From the NCBI RefSeq assembly GCF_020447305.1, contig NZ_CP095732.1, positions 1,830,501 to 1,894,500 of the forward strand: DNA of 64,000 nt. Direction: 5' to 3'. Made by a program: the position numbers and the translations under genes. Position 1 is the first letter of the stretch; every line of letters begins with the position of its first letter. Under the pieces are notes generated by a model. The model was not told the origin of the DNA and made no database searches. It saw nothing but the letters and a program-made list of their open reading frames with translations. This stretch comes from Abyssibius alkaniclasticus (GTDB taxonomy: Bacteria > Pseudomonadota > Alphaproteobacteria > Rhodobacterales > Rhodobacteraceae). Shown piece after piece: positions 41,735-50,498 of this stretch.

Positions 41735-42570
41735 GACCGGCCCCGCGCCATAAAGGCGAGCCGTTCGAACAAATGCACATCCTGCTCGTTTTTCAGCAAG
41801 GCACCATGCAGCTTGGGCAGGGCGTTCTTGCCGTCACGCTGCAAATCTTTCGGGCTCAGGTCTTCGGCCAGAAGCAATTTGAGCCAGTCCAGAACTTCGC
41901 TGGTCGAGGGTTTCTTGCGCAGACCGGGCGTTTCGCGGATCTCGAAAAACTGCTCAAGCGCCGCTTCCAGCAATGCGGGTTTGATGCCGGGGTAATGCAC
42001 CTCGACAATCCGCGCCAGTGTTTCGGCATCGGGAAAGCGGATATAGTGAAAAAAGCAGCGGCGCAGAAAGGCATCCGGCAGGTCTTTTTCATTGTTCGAG
42101 GTGATGATCACAATCGGGCGGTTCACGGCGCGCACGGTCTCGTCGGTCTCGTAAACATGGAATTCCATCTTGTCGAGTTCCTGCAACAGATCGTTGGGAA
42201 ACTCGATATCGGCTTTGTCGATTTCATCAATCAGCAGCACCACGCGCCCTTCGGCGGTGAAAGCCTGCCACAGCTTGCCCTTGCGGATGTAATTGGCCAC
42301 ATCCTGCACGCGCGCCGCGCCAAGCTGGCTGTCGCGCAACCGGCTGACGGCATCATATTCATACAGGCCCTGCTGGGCCTTGGTGGTCGATTTGATGTTC
42401 CATTCCAGCATCGGCAGGCCCAGCCCGGCCGCAATCTGGCGCGCCAGTTCGGTTTTGCCGGTGCCGGGCTCGCCCTTCACCAGAAGCGGGCGCTCCAGCG
42501 CGATTGCGGCATTCACCGCCACCATCAAATCTTCGGTGGCAATATAGTCGCCCGTTCCATCAAACCGCAT
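41731..42570 (-). CDS. MoxR-family AAA+ ATPase
   Basis: This 279-residue ATPase has Walker A LLVKGEPGTGKTELARQIA, Walker B GRVVLLIDEIDKADIEFPND, sensor 1 IVIITSNNEKDLPDAFLRRC, and a helical lid (SEVLDWLKLLLAEDL). It is expected to work as a hexamer with a VWA protein to mature or activate a metalloenzyme; the CoxE-like gene at 38196 is the likely partner. The start MRFDGTGDYIA at 42570, with AGAAAGGGCG upstream, fits the family better than the longer frame. Confidence 0.9.
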   Translation of the reverse strand: MRFDGTGDYIATEDLMVAVNAAIALERPLLVKGEPGTGKTELARQIAAGLGLPMLEWNIKSTTKAQQGLYEYDAVSRLRDSQLGAARVQDVANYIRKGKLWQAFTAEGRVVLLIDEIDKADIEFPNDLLQELDKMEFHVYETDETVRAVNRPIVIITSNNEKDLPDAFLRRCFFHYIRFPDAETLARIVEVHYPGIKPALLEAALEQFFEIRETPGLRKKPSTSEVLDWLKLLLAEDLSPKDLQRDGKNALPKLHGALLKNEQDVHLFERLAFMARGRS

Positions 42571-42750
42571 AAATCGCCCTTTCTGCCGCCGGGTATGCAC
42601 ATTTGCAAAAACTTGCCAAACCCACACGTGACAAGCCTGTCGTTTCCCTATATGGGAGCGCCATAGCATCGGCAAGGTGTGCCAATGTCGCGAAGCGTTA
42701 CCACAAAAAACGCAGCGGCGCATACCGGCCAAGAAGTTGGGAGCCTAACA

Positions 42751-43173
42751 ATGAAAGCGGAATCAATTCTTGAGACCGACTATCGCCCGGCGGAAAATGA
42801 ACCCTTCATGAATGACCGTCAGTTGGAATATTTCCGTTCGAAACTACAGGCGTGGAAGCAGTCGATCATCGACGAAAGCCGCGGAACGATCGAGCATATG
42901 CAGGCAGATGCGCGCAATATTCCCGATGTTGCCGACCGTGCAAGCGAAGAAACCGACCGTGCGCTGGAATTGCGCACCCGCGACCGGCAGCGCAAGCTCG
43001 TCTCGAAAATCGATGCGGCCTTGCGCCGAATCGAAGATGGCAGCTATGGCTATTGCGAAGAAACCGGCGAGCCGATTTCGCTCAAACGTCTCGATGCGCG
43101 CCCGATAGCAACGCTCAGCCTTGAGGCGCAGGAACGCCACGAGCGCAAAGAGCGCGTTCACCGCGACGATTGA
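42751..43173 (+). CDS. dksA: DksA/TraR transcription factor, single-cysteine type
   Basis: This 140-residue RNA polymerase-binding protein begins with MKAESILETDYRPAENEPFM, followed by NDRQLEYFRSKLQAWKQSII. The coiled-coil tip region is ADRASEETDRALELRTRDRQ. In the globular domain the zinc-finger CxxC...CxxC is reduced to a single Cys (YGYCEETGEPISLKRLDARP; the later pair reads LSLEAQE), as known for one-cysteine DksA proteins. It acts with ppGpp at initiation. The start at 42751 has GGGAGC upstream. A strong hairpin follows the gene. Confidence 0.92.
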   Translation: MKAESILETDYRPAENEPFMNDRQLEYFRSKLQAWKQSIIDESRGTIEHMQADARNIPDVADRASEETDRALELRTRDRQRKLVSKIDAALRRIEDGSYGYCEETGEPISLKRLDARPIATLSLEAQERHERKERVHRDD

Positions 43174-43192
43174 GCGCGGACAATACCGGAAG

Positions 43193-43218
43193 AACAAGGG
43201 GCCAAGCGGCCCTTTGTT
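43193..43218 (+). terminator. stem-loop terminator after dksA
   Basis: AACAAGGGGCC (43193-43203) pairs with GGCCCTTTGTT (43208-43218) around loop AAGC: 11 pairs, one of them G-U. It lies 20 bases after the dksA stop. The T-content is within the stem, with no separate U-tract, so it may be an intrinsic terminator or a 3'-end stabiliser. Confidence 0.65.
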
Positions 43219-43254
43219 GCTGCACTGCGGCGCGCAGTATGGCAGCATAATATC

Positions 43255-44463
43255 ATGACCGCCCAAGCAGAACAGACCTATGCGACCAGCCTGGCCGCCA
43301 CATCCATTGCGGTGATTGGCGGCGGTATCGGCGGGGTTGCCGCCGCGCTGGCGCTGGCGCAGCGCGGGGCCAAGGTGCAGCTTTTCGAGCAGGCGCCAGC
43401 ACTTGGCGAGGTTGGGGCCGGGCTGCAAATCAGCCCCAATGGCGTGGCGGTGCTGGCCGCGCTTGGCCTCAAGGACAAGGCGGCCATGGACGCCAGCGCC
43501 CCAAAGGCCGCCGAATTGCGCAATGCAGATGGTGCGCCTGTTGCCACTATTGCGCTTGGCGCAGCCGCCCAGGCGCGCTACGGCCAGCCCTATTGGCAAT
43601 TTCACCGCGCGGACCTTCTGGACGTTCTGGTAAACGCCGCCAGTGCCGCCGGTGTGCATGTGCGCCTTGGGCAGGTGGCGCAAGCGGGTGTTGATGGCGC
43701 GTTGCGCAGCGCCGACACATCACAACAGTTTGATGCGGTGATCGCCGCCGACGGGGTGCATTCGGCGCATCGTGCCACGCATTTTGGCGGCATCGCCCCG
43801 CAATTCCTGCACCATGTCGCCTGGCGCGCAACCATTCCCGCCAATGGCCTGCCACCGGACGCCGTGGCGCCGGTTGCGCGCATCCATATGGGGGCGGGGC
43901 GGCATCTGGTCAGCTATCCGCTGCGCACCGGGCGGGTCATGAACCTTGTGGGCATTGTGGAATGGGCCGAATGGGTGGGCGAAAGCTGGTCGCAGCAGGG
44001 CGATGGCGACGGGTTTCGTGCCGCCTTTGCGCGCTTTGGCGGCCATGTGCCTGCACTGCTGGAGCGTGTAGAAACCTGCTATCGCTGGGGGCTGTTCGGC
44101 CATGCGCCGGTGGCGCAATGGGCCAAGGGGCGGCTGGCTTTGCTGGGCGATGCCTGCCACCCGACTTTGCCCTTCCTGGCCCAGGGGGCGACGCAGGCGC
44201 TGGAAGATGCCTGGGCGCTGGCGGCGTGTTTGGCGCAGGCAAGCACGGTCGAGTCGGGGCTGACCGCCTATCAGGCCGCGCGCAAGGCCCGGGCCGACAG
44301 CATTGTCGCCGCCGCCGCGCAAAGCGGTAAAATATACCATATAAAACAACCGTTTGTGCGGGGCATTGCGCATATGGGGCTGCGCGGCCTGTCCGGGCTG
44401 ACCCCCGCGCTTTTGCAGCGACGGTTCGACTGGATTTACAGCGCCCGCCCTTACGGATTATAG
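43255..44463 (+). CDS. FAD-dependent aromatic monooxygenase (salicylate hydroxylase-like)
   Basis: This 402-residue flavoprotein monooxygenase shows the FAD motif GGGIGGVAAALALAQRGAKV, the DG motif in DAVIAADGVHSAHRATHF, the second FAD motif LALLGDACHPTLPFLAQGAT and the tail AARKARADSIVAAAAQSGKI. Class A hydroxylases of this subgroup act on salicylate or similar phenols, or on 6-hydroxynicotinate-type substrates. The exact substrate is unknown. It is convergent with the sulfotransferase-like gene and their 3' ends overlap by six bases. Confidence 0.85.
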   Translation: MTAQAEQTYATSLAATSIAVIGGGIGGVAAALALAQRGAKVQLFEQAPALGEVGAGLQISPNGVAVLAALGLKDKAAMDASAPKAAELRNADGAPVATIALGAAAQARYGQPYWQFHRADLLDVLVNAASAAGVHVRLGQVAQAGVDGALRSADTSQQFDAVIAADGVHSAHRATHFGGIAPQFLHHVAWRATIPANGLPPDAVAPVARIHMGAGRHLVSYPLRTGRVMNLVGIVEWAEWVGESWSQQGDGDGFRAAFARFGGHVPALLERVETCYRWGLFGHAPVAQWAKGRLALLGDACHPTLPFLAQGATQALEDAWALAACLAQASTVESGLTAYQAARKARADSIVAAAAQSGKIYHIKQPFVRGIAHMGLRGLSGLTPALLQRRFDWIYSARPYGL

Positions 44464-45663
44464 GCCAGTGCCCGCGGCCATGTCTTGCAGGGCCGCTTCA
44501 ATTTCCTTCAGGTTGCGCTGGATGATGTGGCCCGAAGGCCGCATGACAGCCGCCAGATGCATAAGCTGATAGGCGGTTTCGGCGTCGCTCTCCTTCAGTT
44601 TTGTCGCGGCATCACGAAACAGGTCGGCATAATGGCCGGGCAAGATCATCACATCGGGCTGCACAAGCATGGCAATAACCCTGGCAATGGCGGAAATGAA
44701 ATCCGGCTCCAACGGCATAAGCCCTTCGGGGTAGTCTGGCGGCGGGAACAGATCATCATCGCGGCCAAAATAGTCGCGCGCCACCGCCGCGTTCGAAGGG
44801 CGGAAGGCTTCATAAATCTTGGTCTGATCGGCAGGTGGCGGGTATTGGCCCGGGCCTGCAAACTGCGTTTCGCACATATGCACGAGGTGATAGCGCACAT
44901 GGTTCGGCTGGCCATGCGTGGCGGGCACCACCTCGTTGATTGCGCGCAAAAGCAACTGGCCGTGGTGGTTCAGCGACGGGTTGCGCGGCGCATCCTCGCG
45001 CTTGATCTTTTCGACCAGCGCCGTATCGAGCGTTGCGACCATATCGCTCAGCAAATCGCCATCGCGCCATGTGTCGCGGTTGTAAAGCCGCACATCAAGC
45101 GCGTCTTTGCCAAATACCCTTGCCCATGTTTCCAGCATCAGCGCATAGTTGAAAAATGGTAAATCGGGGTTGCAAATGGCAATGGCATCGCCAAAAGCCG
45201 CCGTGCTGCCCGATTTGAGCGTTGTCGAATAGCTGGCCGCGCGCAGCGAAACCTGGTCGCGCAGATAGCATAGCACCGCAATTTCAGAAAAATGCGGCGC
45301 AAACAGGCTTTGCAGCAGTTCCAGTTCCGACAGGCGCGTGGTGTTCGACGAAAAATGCTCGCCCGACATGACAACCGTGTGGATATGCGGCTTCAGCCCG
45401 GCCAGTTCTGCGGCAAACCCGGCAAGAACCTCGTCGCGAAATGCCGCGCGGCTTTGGCCGGGGGCGATATCGTGGCGCAGCAAAAACGCATCTTCGCGGT
45501 CAAAATCAAGGCAGGCCGTGGCCAGTTTGCGGTAATTGCCGGTGCCGTTGCTGGTCATGACATGAATGCCATTGCGTGCCAGCAGGGCGCGGTTTTTGAA
45601 CAGCATCACCTGAATGGCGGTCGAGCCGGTTTTTTGTGTGCCAATATGCAGAAGAAGTTTCAC
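44458..45663 (-). CDS. sulfotransferase-like protein
   Basis: This 401-residue protein starts (GTG 45663) with KLLLHIGTQKTGSTAIQVML, the PAPS 5'-phosphosulfate loop common to bacterial sulfotransferases. The SGEHFSSNTTRLSELELL and LCYLRDQVSLRAASYST segments correspond to the 3'-phosphate-binding Arg/Ser region. The remainder is unrecognised, with a helical C-terminal domain (DAETAYQLMHLAAVMRP). It may sulfate a polysaccharide or lipid; a second sulfotransferase-like gene lies next to capsule genes at 54427. A TTG 27 bases earlier is a less likely start. Confidence 0.75.
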   Translation of the reverse strand: MKLLLHIGTQKTGSTAIQVMLFKNRALLARNGIHVMTSNGTGNYRKLATACLDFDREDAFLLRHDIAPGQSRAAFRDEVLAGFAAELAGLKPHIHTVVMSGEHFSSNTTRLSELELLQSLFAPHFSEIAVLCYLRDQVSLRAASYSTTLKSGSTAAFGDAIAICNPDLPFFNYALMLETWARVFGKDALDVRLYNRDTWRDGDLLSDMVATLDTALVEKIKREDAPRNPSLNHHGQLLLRAINEVVPATHGQPNHVRYHLVHMCETQFAGPGQYPPPADQTKIYEAFRPSNAAVARDYFGRDDDLFPPPDYPEGLMPLEPDFISAIARVIAMLVQPDVMILPGHYADLFRDAATKLKESDAETAYQLMHLAAVMRPSGHIIQRNLKEIEAALQDMAAGTGL

Positions 45664-45722
45664 AGCGAAGCCCCGGGCAAAGTTGCACAATCAGTGCCAC
45701 AGCCGCGCCGGTTGGGCAAGGT

Positions 45723-46211
45723 TCAGGCGCCAAATGCCTCGGGCCGGGCGGCGCGGGCCATATGGTCAAGCACGGCATTCACGAATTTGGCTTCCTTGCC
45801 TTCGGGGAAGAAGGCCTTGGCCACATCGACAAATTCGTTGATGGCCACCTTGATGGGCGTGTCTTGGGTAATGATTTCGGCGCCGGCGGCGCGGAACAGC
45901 GCGCGCAGGGTCGGGTCGATCCGGCCAAGCGGCCAACGGTCGACCAGCGCCTTGTCGGTAAGCTGGTCAATGCGCGCCTGATGGTTGACGGCTTCCAGCG
46001 TAAGCGCGCGAAACAGGTCAACATCGCCCTCGGCCATCGTGTCACCTTCGTAAACCGCACCAAACCGGTGGTTTTCGAACTCTTCGCGCACGGCCTCGGC
46101 GGGCTGGCTGGCCGCTTCCATCTGGAACAGCGCCTGCACCGCATAAAGCCGTGCTGCCGAACGCATCTGGCGCTTGGCGCTTTGCGCAGAACTGGGGGTG
46201 GGTTTACTCAT
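45723..46211 (-). CDS. nusB: transcription antitermination factor NusB
   Basis: This 162-residue helical RNA-binding protein matches NusB in RSAARLYAVQALFQMEAA near the N-terminus, RWPLGRIDPTLRALFRAAGA, TPIKVAINEFVDVAKAFFPEG and AKFVNAVLDHMAR. It joins NusE on boxA for rRNA antitermination. The start at 46211 (MSKPTPSSAQSAKRQMR) overlaps ribH by eight bases; ribH-nusB is a classic order. Confidence 0.94.
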   Translation of the reverse strand: MSKPTPSSAQSAKRQMRSAARLYAVQALFQMEAASQPAEAVREEFENHRFGAVYEGDTMAEGDVDLFRALTLEAVNHQARIDQLTDKALVDRWPLGRIDPTLRALFRAAGAEIITQDTPIKVAINEFVDVAKAFFPEGKEAKFVNAVLDHMARAARPEAFGA

Positions 46212-46743
46212 GAATCTGGTCCGTTGCGGCAATTTGAATATGCTGTGAACTCGGCGCAATACGCCCCAGCCTGGGCTTTGTAAAGCGACGATCAAGCGCG
46301 ATCAGGTGCATGGCGGCCGCCGCGGCCCCGCCGCCCTTGTCCTGGCCCGCAACCTCGGCGCGCACCGCGGCCTGCTCGAAATTCTCGACGGTCAGAATGC
46401 CATTGCCAATGCACAGCCCTTCAAGCCCCAGCAGGCTCAGGGCGCGCGAACTGTCATTGCAGACCGTGTCATAATGCGTGGTTTCGCCGCGAATGATGCA
46501 GCCAAGCGCGACGAACCCGTCAAAACCGGCCGCACTGGCCAGGCGGATGGCGGTTGGAATTTCCAGCGCACCCGGCACTTCCACAAGCGCGTGGGTCGCA
46601 CCGGCCGCCTCGATCCGCCGCTGCGCACCGGCCACAAGCTCGGCGGCGATATCCTTGTAATAGGGGGCGACGACTATCAGCAGCCTGGTCGGGTCCTCGA
46701 ATTTCGGGTCTTCAAGCTGGTGGTGGGAAATGCTGGCGGCCAT
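46204..46743 (-). CDS. ribH: 6,7-dimethyl-8-ribityllumazine synthase
   Basis: This 179-residue protein carries the lumazine synthase signatures RLLIVVAPYYKDIAAELVAG, HALVEVPGALEIPTAIRLA, GFVALGCIIRGETTHYDTVC (with the catalytic His) and CIGNGILTVENFEQA (substrate loop). It condenses the ribityl-pyrimidine with dihydroxybutanone phosphate. A C-terminal extension of about 15 residues is longer than in most homologues. It is three bases after the ribBA stop. Confidence 0.95.
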   Translation of the reverse strand: MAASISHHQLEDPKFEDPTRLLIVVAPYYKDIAAELVAGAQRRIEAAGATHALVEVPGALEIPTAIRLASAAGFDGFVALGCIIRGETTHYDTVCNDSSRALSLLGLEGLCIGNGILTVENFEQAAVRAEVAGQDKGGGAAAAAMHLIALDRRFTKPRLGRIAPSSQHIQIAATDQIHE

Positions 46744-46746
46744 TTT

Positions 46747-47844
46747 CTATGTCCTTGGTTCAAACGCGCGCGTGGCGGTTATGTTCAGCCCGTAACCCTC
46801 GACGCCAATCAGCTTTGGAGCGGGCGAGTTGGTGAGCAAAATCATGTCCTGCACGCCAAGCCCGCCCAGAATTTGCGCACCAACCCCGTATTGGCGCAAA
46901 ATGAGCTGGCTGTCGCCCTCGCTTGGCTTGGCGTGGTTCATGTCCGATAGCAGCACCACAACGCCGCGCCCCTCGGCCACAATCGCCGCCATTGCGCCGT
47001 GCAAGATGCCGGCGCGGGCGGGGTTCAGGCCAAGCAGGTCATCTTCGGGCTGGATGGCATGAACGCGCGCCAGCACCGGTGTGTCGCCCGGAATTTCGCC
47101 CAGACACAGCGCGATATGCTCGTCATTCGTGGTGGTGTCGCGAAAGCGGCGCAAGACCCAATCGCCGCCATAAAGCGAAGAGACGGGGCGGCTTTCCACC
47201 TCGCGCACCAGATTATCGTGCTTGCGACGATAGGCGATGAGGTCGGAAATGGTGCCGATGTTCAGCTTGTGCTTTTGGGCAAAGGCAATCAGGTCGGGCA
47301 GGCGGGCCATTGTCCCGTCATCCTTCATGATCTCGCAAATAACGCCGGCGGGCGTGAGCCCGGCCAGGCGGGCGATGTCGGTTGCCGCCTCGGTATGGCC
47401 CGCGCGCACCAGCACCCCGCCTTCGCGGCTGCGCAAGGGGAATACATGGCCCGGCGTGGCAATGTCTTGCGGGTGGCTTTCGGGGTCGATTGCCACGGCA
47501 ACAGTGCGCGCGCGGTCATGGGCGGAAATGCCGGTCGTTACCCCTTCGCGCGCCTCGATGGACACCGTAAAGGCGGTTTCATGGCGCGACGAGTTCTTGG
47601 CGGCCATGAGCGGAAGGCCAAGCTGGTCGAGCCGCGCGCCGGTCAGCGTGAGGCAGATCAGCCCACGCCCGTGGGTCGCCATGAAGTTGATCGCCTCTGG
47701 CGTGGCCATTTGCGCCGGAATGACAAGGTCGCCCTCATTCTCGCGGTCTTCATGGTCGACCAGAATGAACATCCGCCCGGCGCGGGCATCGGCGATAATC
47801 TCCTCGACACTGGCAATGGCGTTGGAAAATTCGGCTTCAGCCAT
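46747..47844 (-). CDS. ribB: 3,4-dihydroxy-2-butanone-4-phosphate synthase with GTP cyclohydrolase II-like domain
   Basis: In this 365-residue protein the N-terminal 200 residues are an intact RibB: FILVDHEDRENEGDLVIPAQ, FMATHGRGLICLTLTG, TGISAHDRARTVAVAIDPES and RAGHTEAATDIARLAGLTPA. The C-terminal part resembles GTP cyclohydrolase II (GDTPVLARVHAIQPEDDLLG, LRQYGVGAQILGGLGVQDMI). It lacks the three zinc-binding cysteines (no RCDCG motif), so cyclohydrolase activity is not expected. This arrangement is frequent in alphaproteobacteria. Eight bases overlap with the upstream hypothetical gene. Confidence 0.92.
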   Translation of the reverse strand: MAEAEFSNAIASVEEIIADARAGRMFILVDHEDRENEGDLVIPAQMATPEAINFMATHGRGLICLTLTGARLDQLGLPLMAAKNSSRHETAFTVSIEAREGVTTGISAHDRARTVAVAIDPESHPQDIATPGHVFPLRSREGGVLVRAGHTEAATDIARLAGLTPAGVICEIMKDDGTMARLPDLIAFAQKHKLNIGTISDLIAYRRKHDNLVREVESRPVSSLYGGDWVLRRFRDTTTNDEHIALCLGEIPGDTPVLARVHAIQPEDDLLGLNPARAGILHGAMAAIVAEGRGVVVLLSDMNHAKPSEGDSQLILRQYGVGAQILGGLGVQDMILLTNSPAPKLIGVEGYGLNITATRAFEPRT

Positions 47845-48388
47845 TCTGTGTCTCCTGAGAAAAATACCGGCTGGCGGGCAGATAGGCGGCCAGCTTACCC
47901 GCCGTCACCCATTCACGCTCTACCTCGGGGGCGCCAACCAGCACCACGCCGCCCGAAGGGAATTTGCCCAGTGCTTCGCGCAGGCTTTGGCGCATTTCAG
48001 CCCAGGGCGCAAAAGGGGCGGGGGCGCGGGTGATTGTGCTGAACAGCGGGTTTTGCGGCAGGGGCAGGGGCGGGTTGACCGCCAGCAGCCGCCCGCAATC
48101 TTGCAAGGCTTCAAGTTGTTCTGCCGCTTCGGGGGCCAGCACATCCTGGCTGCGTAACAGCCGCAGCGCATTGGTTGAAAACAGGAAGGCCACCACATCC
48201 TGCCCCGATTCCGCGCGGATCGAGGCATAGGTTTTGTAGTTCAAGCCAAGCTCGCGCGCCCGCACCATCTGGCTGCGCACAATCTCGATCGGCACGGTTT
48301 TCAGCAGGCTGCGGCGGGCCTGTTGCCAGCAATGCGTGCGCCAGCTTGTGCCCGGCTCCATTGTCGGGCCGTTATTATGGCCGATCAT
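47837..48388 (-). CDS. conserved protein of the riboflavin operon, unknown
   Basis: This 183-residue protein begins MIGHNNGPTMEPGTSWRTHC, where GHNNGP is a short motif seen in several alphaproteobacterial hypotheticals. It then has a basic helical part (ARRSLLKTVPIEIVRSQMVRARELGLNYKTY) that could bind DNA or RNA, and a C-terminal Rossmann-like stretch (ALGKFPSGGVVLVGAPEVER). The start at 48388 overlaps the ribE stop by ATGA and is preferred to ATG 48394. Its location between ribE and ribBA suggests a link to flavin synthesis or its control. Confidence 0.75.
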   Translation of the reverse strand: MIGHNNGPTMEPGTSWRTHCWQQARRSLLKTVPIEIVRSQMVRARELGLNYKTYASIRAESGQDVVAFLFSTNALRLLRSQDVLAPEAAEQLEALQDCGRLLAVNPPLPLPQNPLFSTITRAPAPFAPWAEMRQSLREALGKFPSGGVVLVGAPEVEREWVTAGKLAAYLPASRYFSQETQNG

Positions 48389-48999
48389 GCGCATTGCGCC
48401 GCCCAATCCTGCAAGCGCGCCACATAGCGCGCCATCGTGTCGATTTCGAGGTTCACCGAATCGCCTGCCGCCACCCCACCCCAGGTGGTAACAGCCTTGG
48501 TATGCGGGATGAGGTTGACACCGAACACCGCGCCGTCAACCTCGTTCACCGTAAGCGAGGTGCCGTTCAGCGCAACCGAGCCTTTGGGGGCGATGAACTT
48601 TGCCAGATCACGCGGCGCTTCAAAGCGGATGCGCGTGCTGTCGCCCTCGTCAGTAACCGAAAGCACCCTGGCCTGCCCGTCGACATGGCCGCTGACGATA
48701 TGGCCGCCAAGCTCGTCGCCCAGGCGCAGGGCGCGTTCAAGGTTCACACCGCGCCCGATATGCCAGAGCGCGCCGATATTGGTTTTGGAAAGCGTTTCGG
48801 CCGAGATATCAACATCGAACCAGCCGCGCCCATCGGCATCGCCCCGGGCCACGACGGTAAGACAGACCCCGTCACAGGCGACAGATGCGCCGATATCCAG
48901 GCTTGCACCCGCATGGGCCGTGGCAATACGCGCGCGCAAATCGCCCGATTGCTCCAGTGCCACAATAGTGCCAATATCGCTGATTATACCGGTGAACAT
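48385..48999 (-). CDS. ribE: riboflavin synthase alpha chain
   Basis: This 204-residue protein with two repeated lumazine-binding barrels starts MFTGIISDIGTIVALEQSGD. It includes DIGASVACDGVCLTVVARGD in repeat 1 and FIAPKGSVALNGTSLTVNEV in repeat 2, with GDELGGHIVSGHVDGQ between. It dismutates two lumazines to riboflavin. It is the first gene of the rib-nusB operon. No FMN riboswitch was found in the 150 bases upstream. Confidence 0.95.
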   Translation of the reverse strand: MFTGIISDIGTIVALEQSGDLRARIATAHAGASLDIGASVACDGVCLTVVARGDADGRGWFDVDISAETLSKTNIGALWHIGRGVNLERALRLGDELGGHIVSGHVDGQARVLSVTDEGDSTRIRFEAPRDLAKFIAPKGSVALNGTSLTVNEVDGAVFGVNLIPHTKAVTTWGGVAAGDSVNLEIDTMARYVARLQDWAAQCA

Positions 49000-49090
49000 G
49001 GCCGCGCCCCTTGCTGCAAATCTGCCTTAACCGCCAGACGCTTCTTGGTAAACAATGCAAGGGCGGGCGACAAGGGCCAGGCACAAGATT

Positions 49091-49115
49091 GGCACTGCCC
49101 CACCGGCGCAGTGCC
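49091..49115. repeat. perfect 8-bp inverted repeat upstream of kpsS
   Basis: GGCACTGC (49091-49098) and GCAGTGCC (49108-49115) flank a 9-base spacer, 35 bases before the kpsS ATG and between the divergent ribE and kpsS genes. It may be an operator or a leader hairpin controlling capsule genes; no T-run follows. Confidence 0.45.
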
Positions 49116-49150
49116 CAGACGTTTAACGAATTCAGGATTTCAGTGCCGCT

Positions 49151-50455
49151 ATGGCCGACCAAGACCGCAAGTTTTTGTTTCTGCAAGGCCCGCACGGCCC
49201 GTTTTTTGGCCAAGTGGCGCAGCGATTGCGCGCAACGGGGGCCGGGGTGGCGCGGATCGGCTTCAACCGGGGCGACCAGCATTTCTGGCCGCGTGGCTTG
49301 CCCTATACCGCCTATGGGCCGCAAATGGGCGATTTTTCGGCCTTTCTGCGCGGCTATATCGCCAGCCACGCGGTCAGCGACCTGGTTCTTTATGGCGACA
49401 GCCGCCCGCACCATGCAGCAGCACGCGCCGTGGCAGGCAGCCTTGGCCTGACGGTGCATTGCTTTGAGGAAGGCTATTTGCGCCCCTATTGGGCGACTTA
49501 CGAGCGGGGGGGCGTGAACGGAAACTCGGCCCTTATGCAGATCGGCCTGCCCGAAATGCGCGCCGCCTTGCGCGTGGCCGGGGCACATGCGCCCGCCGCA
49601 CCCAGCCAATGGGGCGCGCTGTGGCACCACACCTGGTATGGGTTTCGCTACCATCTGAACTTTTTGCGCCCGCCCGGGGCGCATGGTGCGCGCAAGACCC
49701 ATCGCAGCCATTCGGTGCTGTCGGAACTGCGCCTGCATATCCGCCGGCTTCTCTGGCTGCCGCTGGCCGCGCTGCGCCGCCGCATTCAGACCCGCGCGGT
49801 GCTGCGCTCGGGCGCGCCCTTTCATCTGGGTCTGCTGCAACTTGGGCATGATGCCAGCCTGCGCGCCCATTCCGACTATCAGTGTATGCGCGACTTTGTG
49901 CGCGATGTCATGGAAGGCTTTGCCAAAGCGGCGCCCGCCCACCACCAGCTTGTGTTCAAGGCGCATCCGCTGGAGGACGGGCGCGAAGCCTTGCGCCGTT
50001 TCGTGCGCCAGCAGGCCCGCAACATGGGTGTGGCCGGGCGGGTGCATTACATTATGGGCGGCAGAATCGGTGCCATGCTCGATAAGGCGCGCAGCGCGGT
50101 TACGGTCAACTCCACCGCCGCCCAGCAGGCGCTGTGGCGTGGCCTGCCCGTGCTGGCGCTTGGGCGCGCGGTTTATGCCAAACCGGGGCTGGTGGCCGAC
50201 CAGAGCCTGACCGCGTTTTTCGCCAACCCGCAAAAGCCTGACCGTGATGCCTATGCCGATTTTCGCCAGTTCCTGCTTGAAACCTCGCAATTCAGCGGCG
50301 GGTTTTATACAGCAGCAGGCCGTGCGCAGCTTTTGCGTGGCGTCGTTGACAAGATCCTGGCGCCAGCCGATGCCTATGCGCAGATTTTGCCATCTGCGCA
50401 GCACACACCCACACTGAGGGTTGTGTCAGCGCCCCCAAACGGGCAAAAGATGTAG
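49151..50455 (+). CDS. kpsS: capsule polysaccharide export / beta-Kdo transferase KpsS
   Basis: This 434-residue protein starts with the KpsS signature KFLFLQGPHGPFFGQVAQRL and ARIGFNRGDQHFWP. HCFEEGYLRPYWATYERGGV and the glycosyltransferase-like KAHPLEDGREALRRFV follow, with VTVNSTAAQQALWRGLPVLA (Ser-Thr and hydrophobic acceptor region). KpsS adds the first beta-Kdo to the phosphatidylglycerol anchor of group 2 capsules. kpsD/wza-like and kpsC genes follow on the same strand. Confidence 0.9.
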   Translation: MADQDRKFLFLQGPHGPFFGQVAQRLRATGAGVARIGFNRGDQHFWPRGLPYTAYGPQMGDFSAFLRGYIASHAVSDLVLYGDSRPHHAAARAVAGSLGLTVHCFEEGYLRPYWATYERGGVNGNSALMQIGLPEMRAALRVAGAHAPAAPSQWGALWHHTWYGFRYHLNFLRPPGAHGARKTHRSHSVLSELRLHIRRLLWLPLAALRRRIQTRAVLRSGAPFHLGLLQLGHDASLRAHSDYQCMRDFVRDVMEGFAKAAPAHHQLVFKAHPLEDGREALRRFVRQQARNMGVAGRVHYIMGGRIGAMLDKARSAVTVNSTAAQQALWRGLPVLALGRAVYAKPGLVADQSLTAFFANPQKPDRDAYADFRQFLLETSQFSGGFYTAAGRAQLLRGVVDKILAPADAYAQILPSAQHTPTLRVVSAPPNGQKM

Positions 50456-50498
50456 CGGTAGGGCGCTAAATCGCTATACTCACAAAAAAATGGGGCGG

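Noticed and set aside
49000-49150. FMN riboswitch before ribE
   Set aside because: No conserved RFN sequence elements were found on the minus strand upstream of ribE. The short palindrome there is nearer to kpsS and lacks riboswitch structure.
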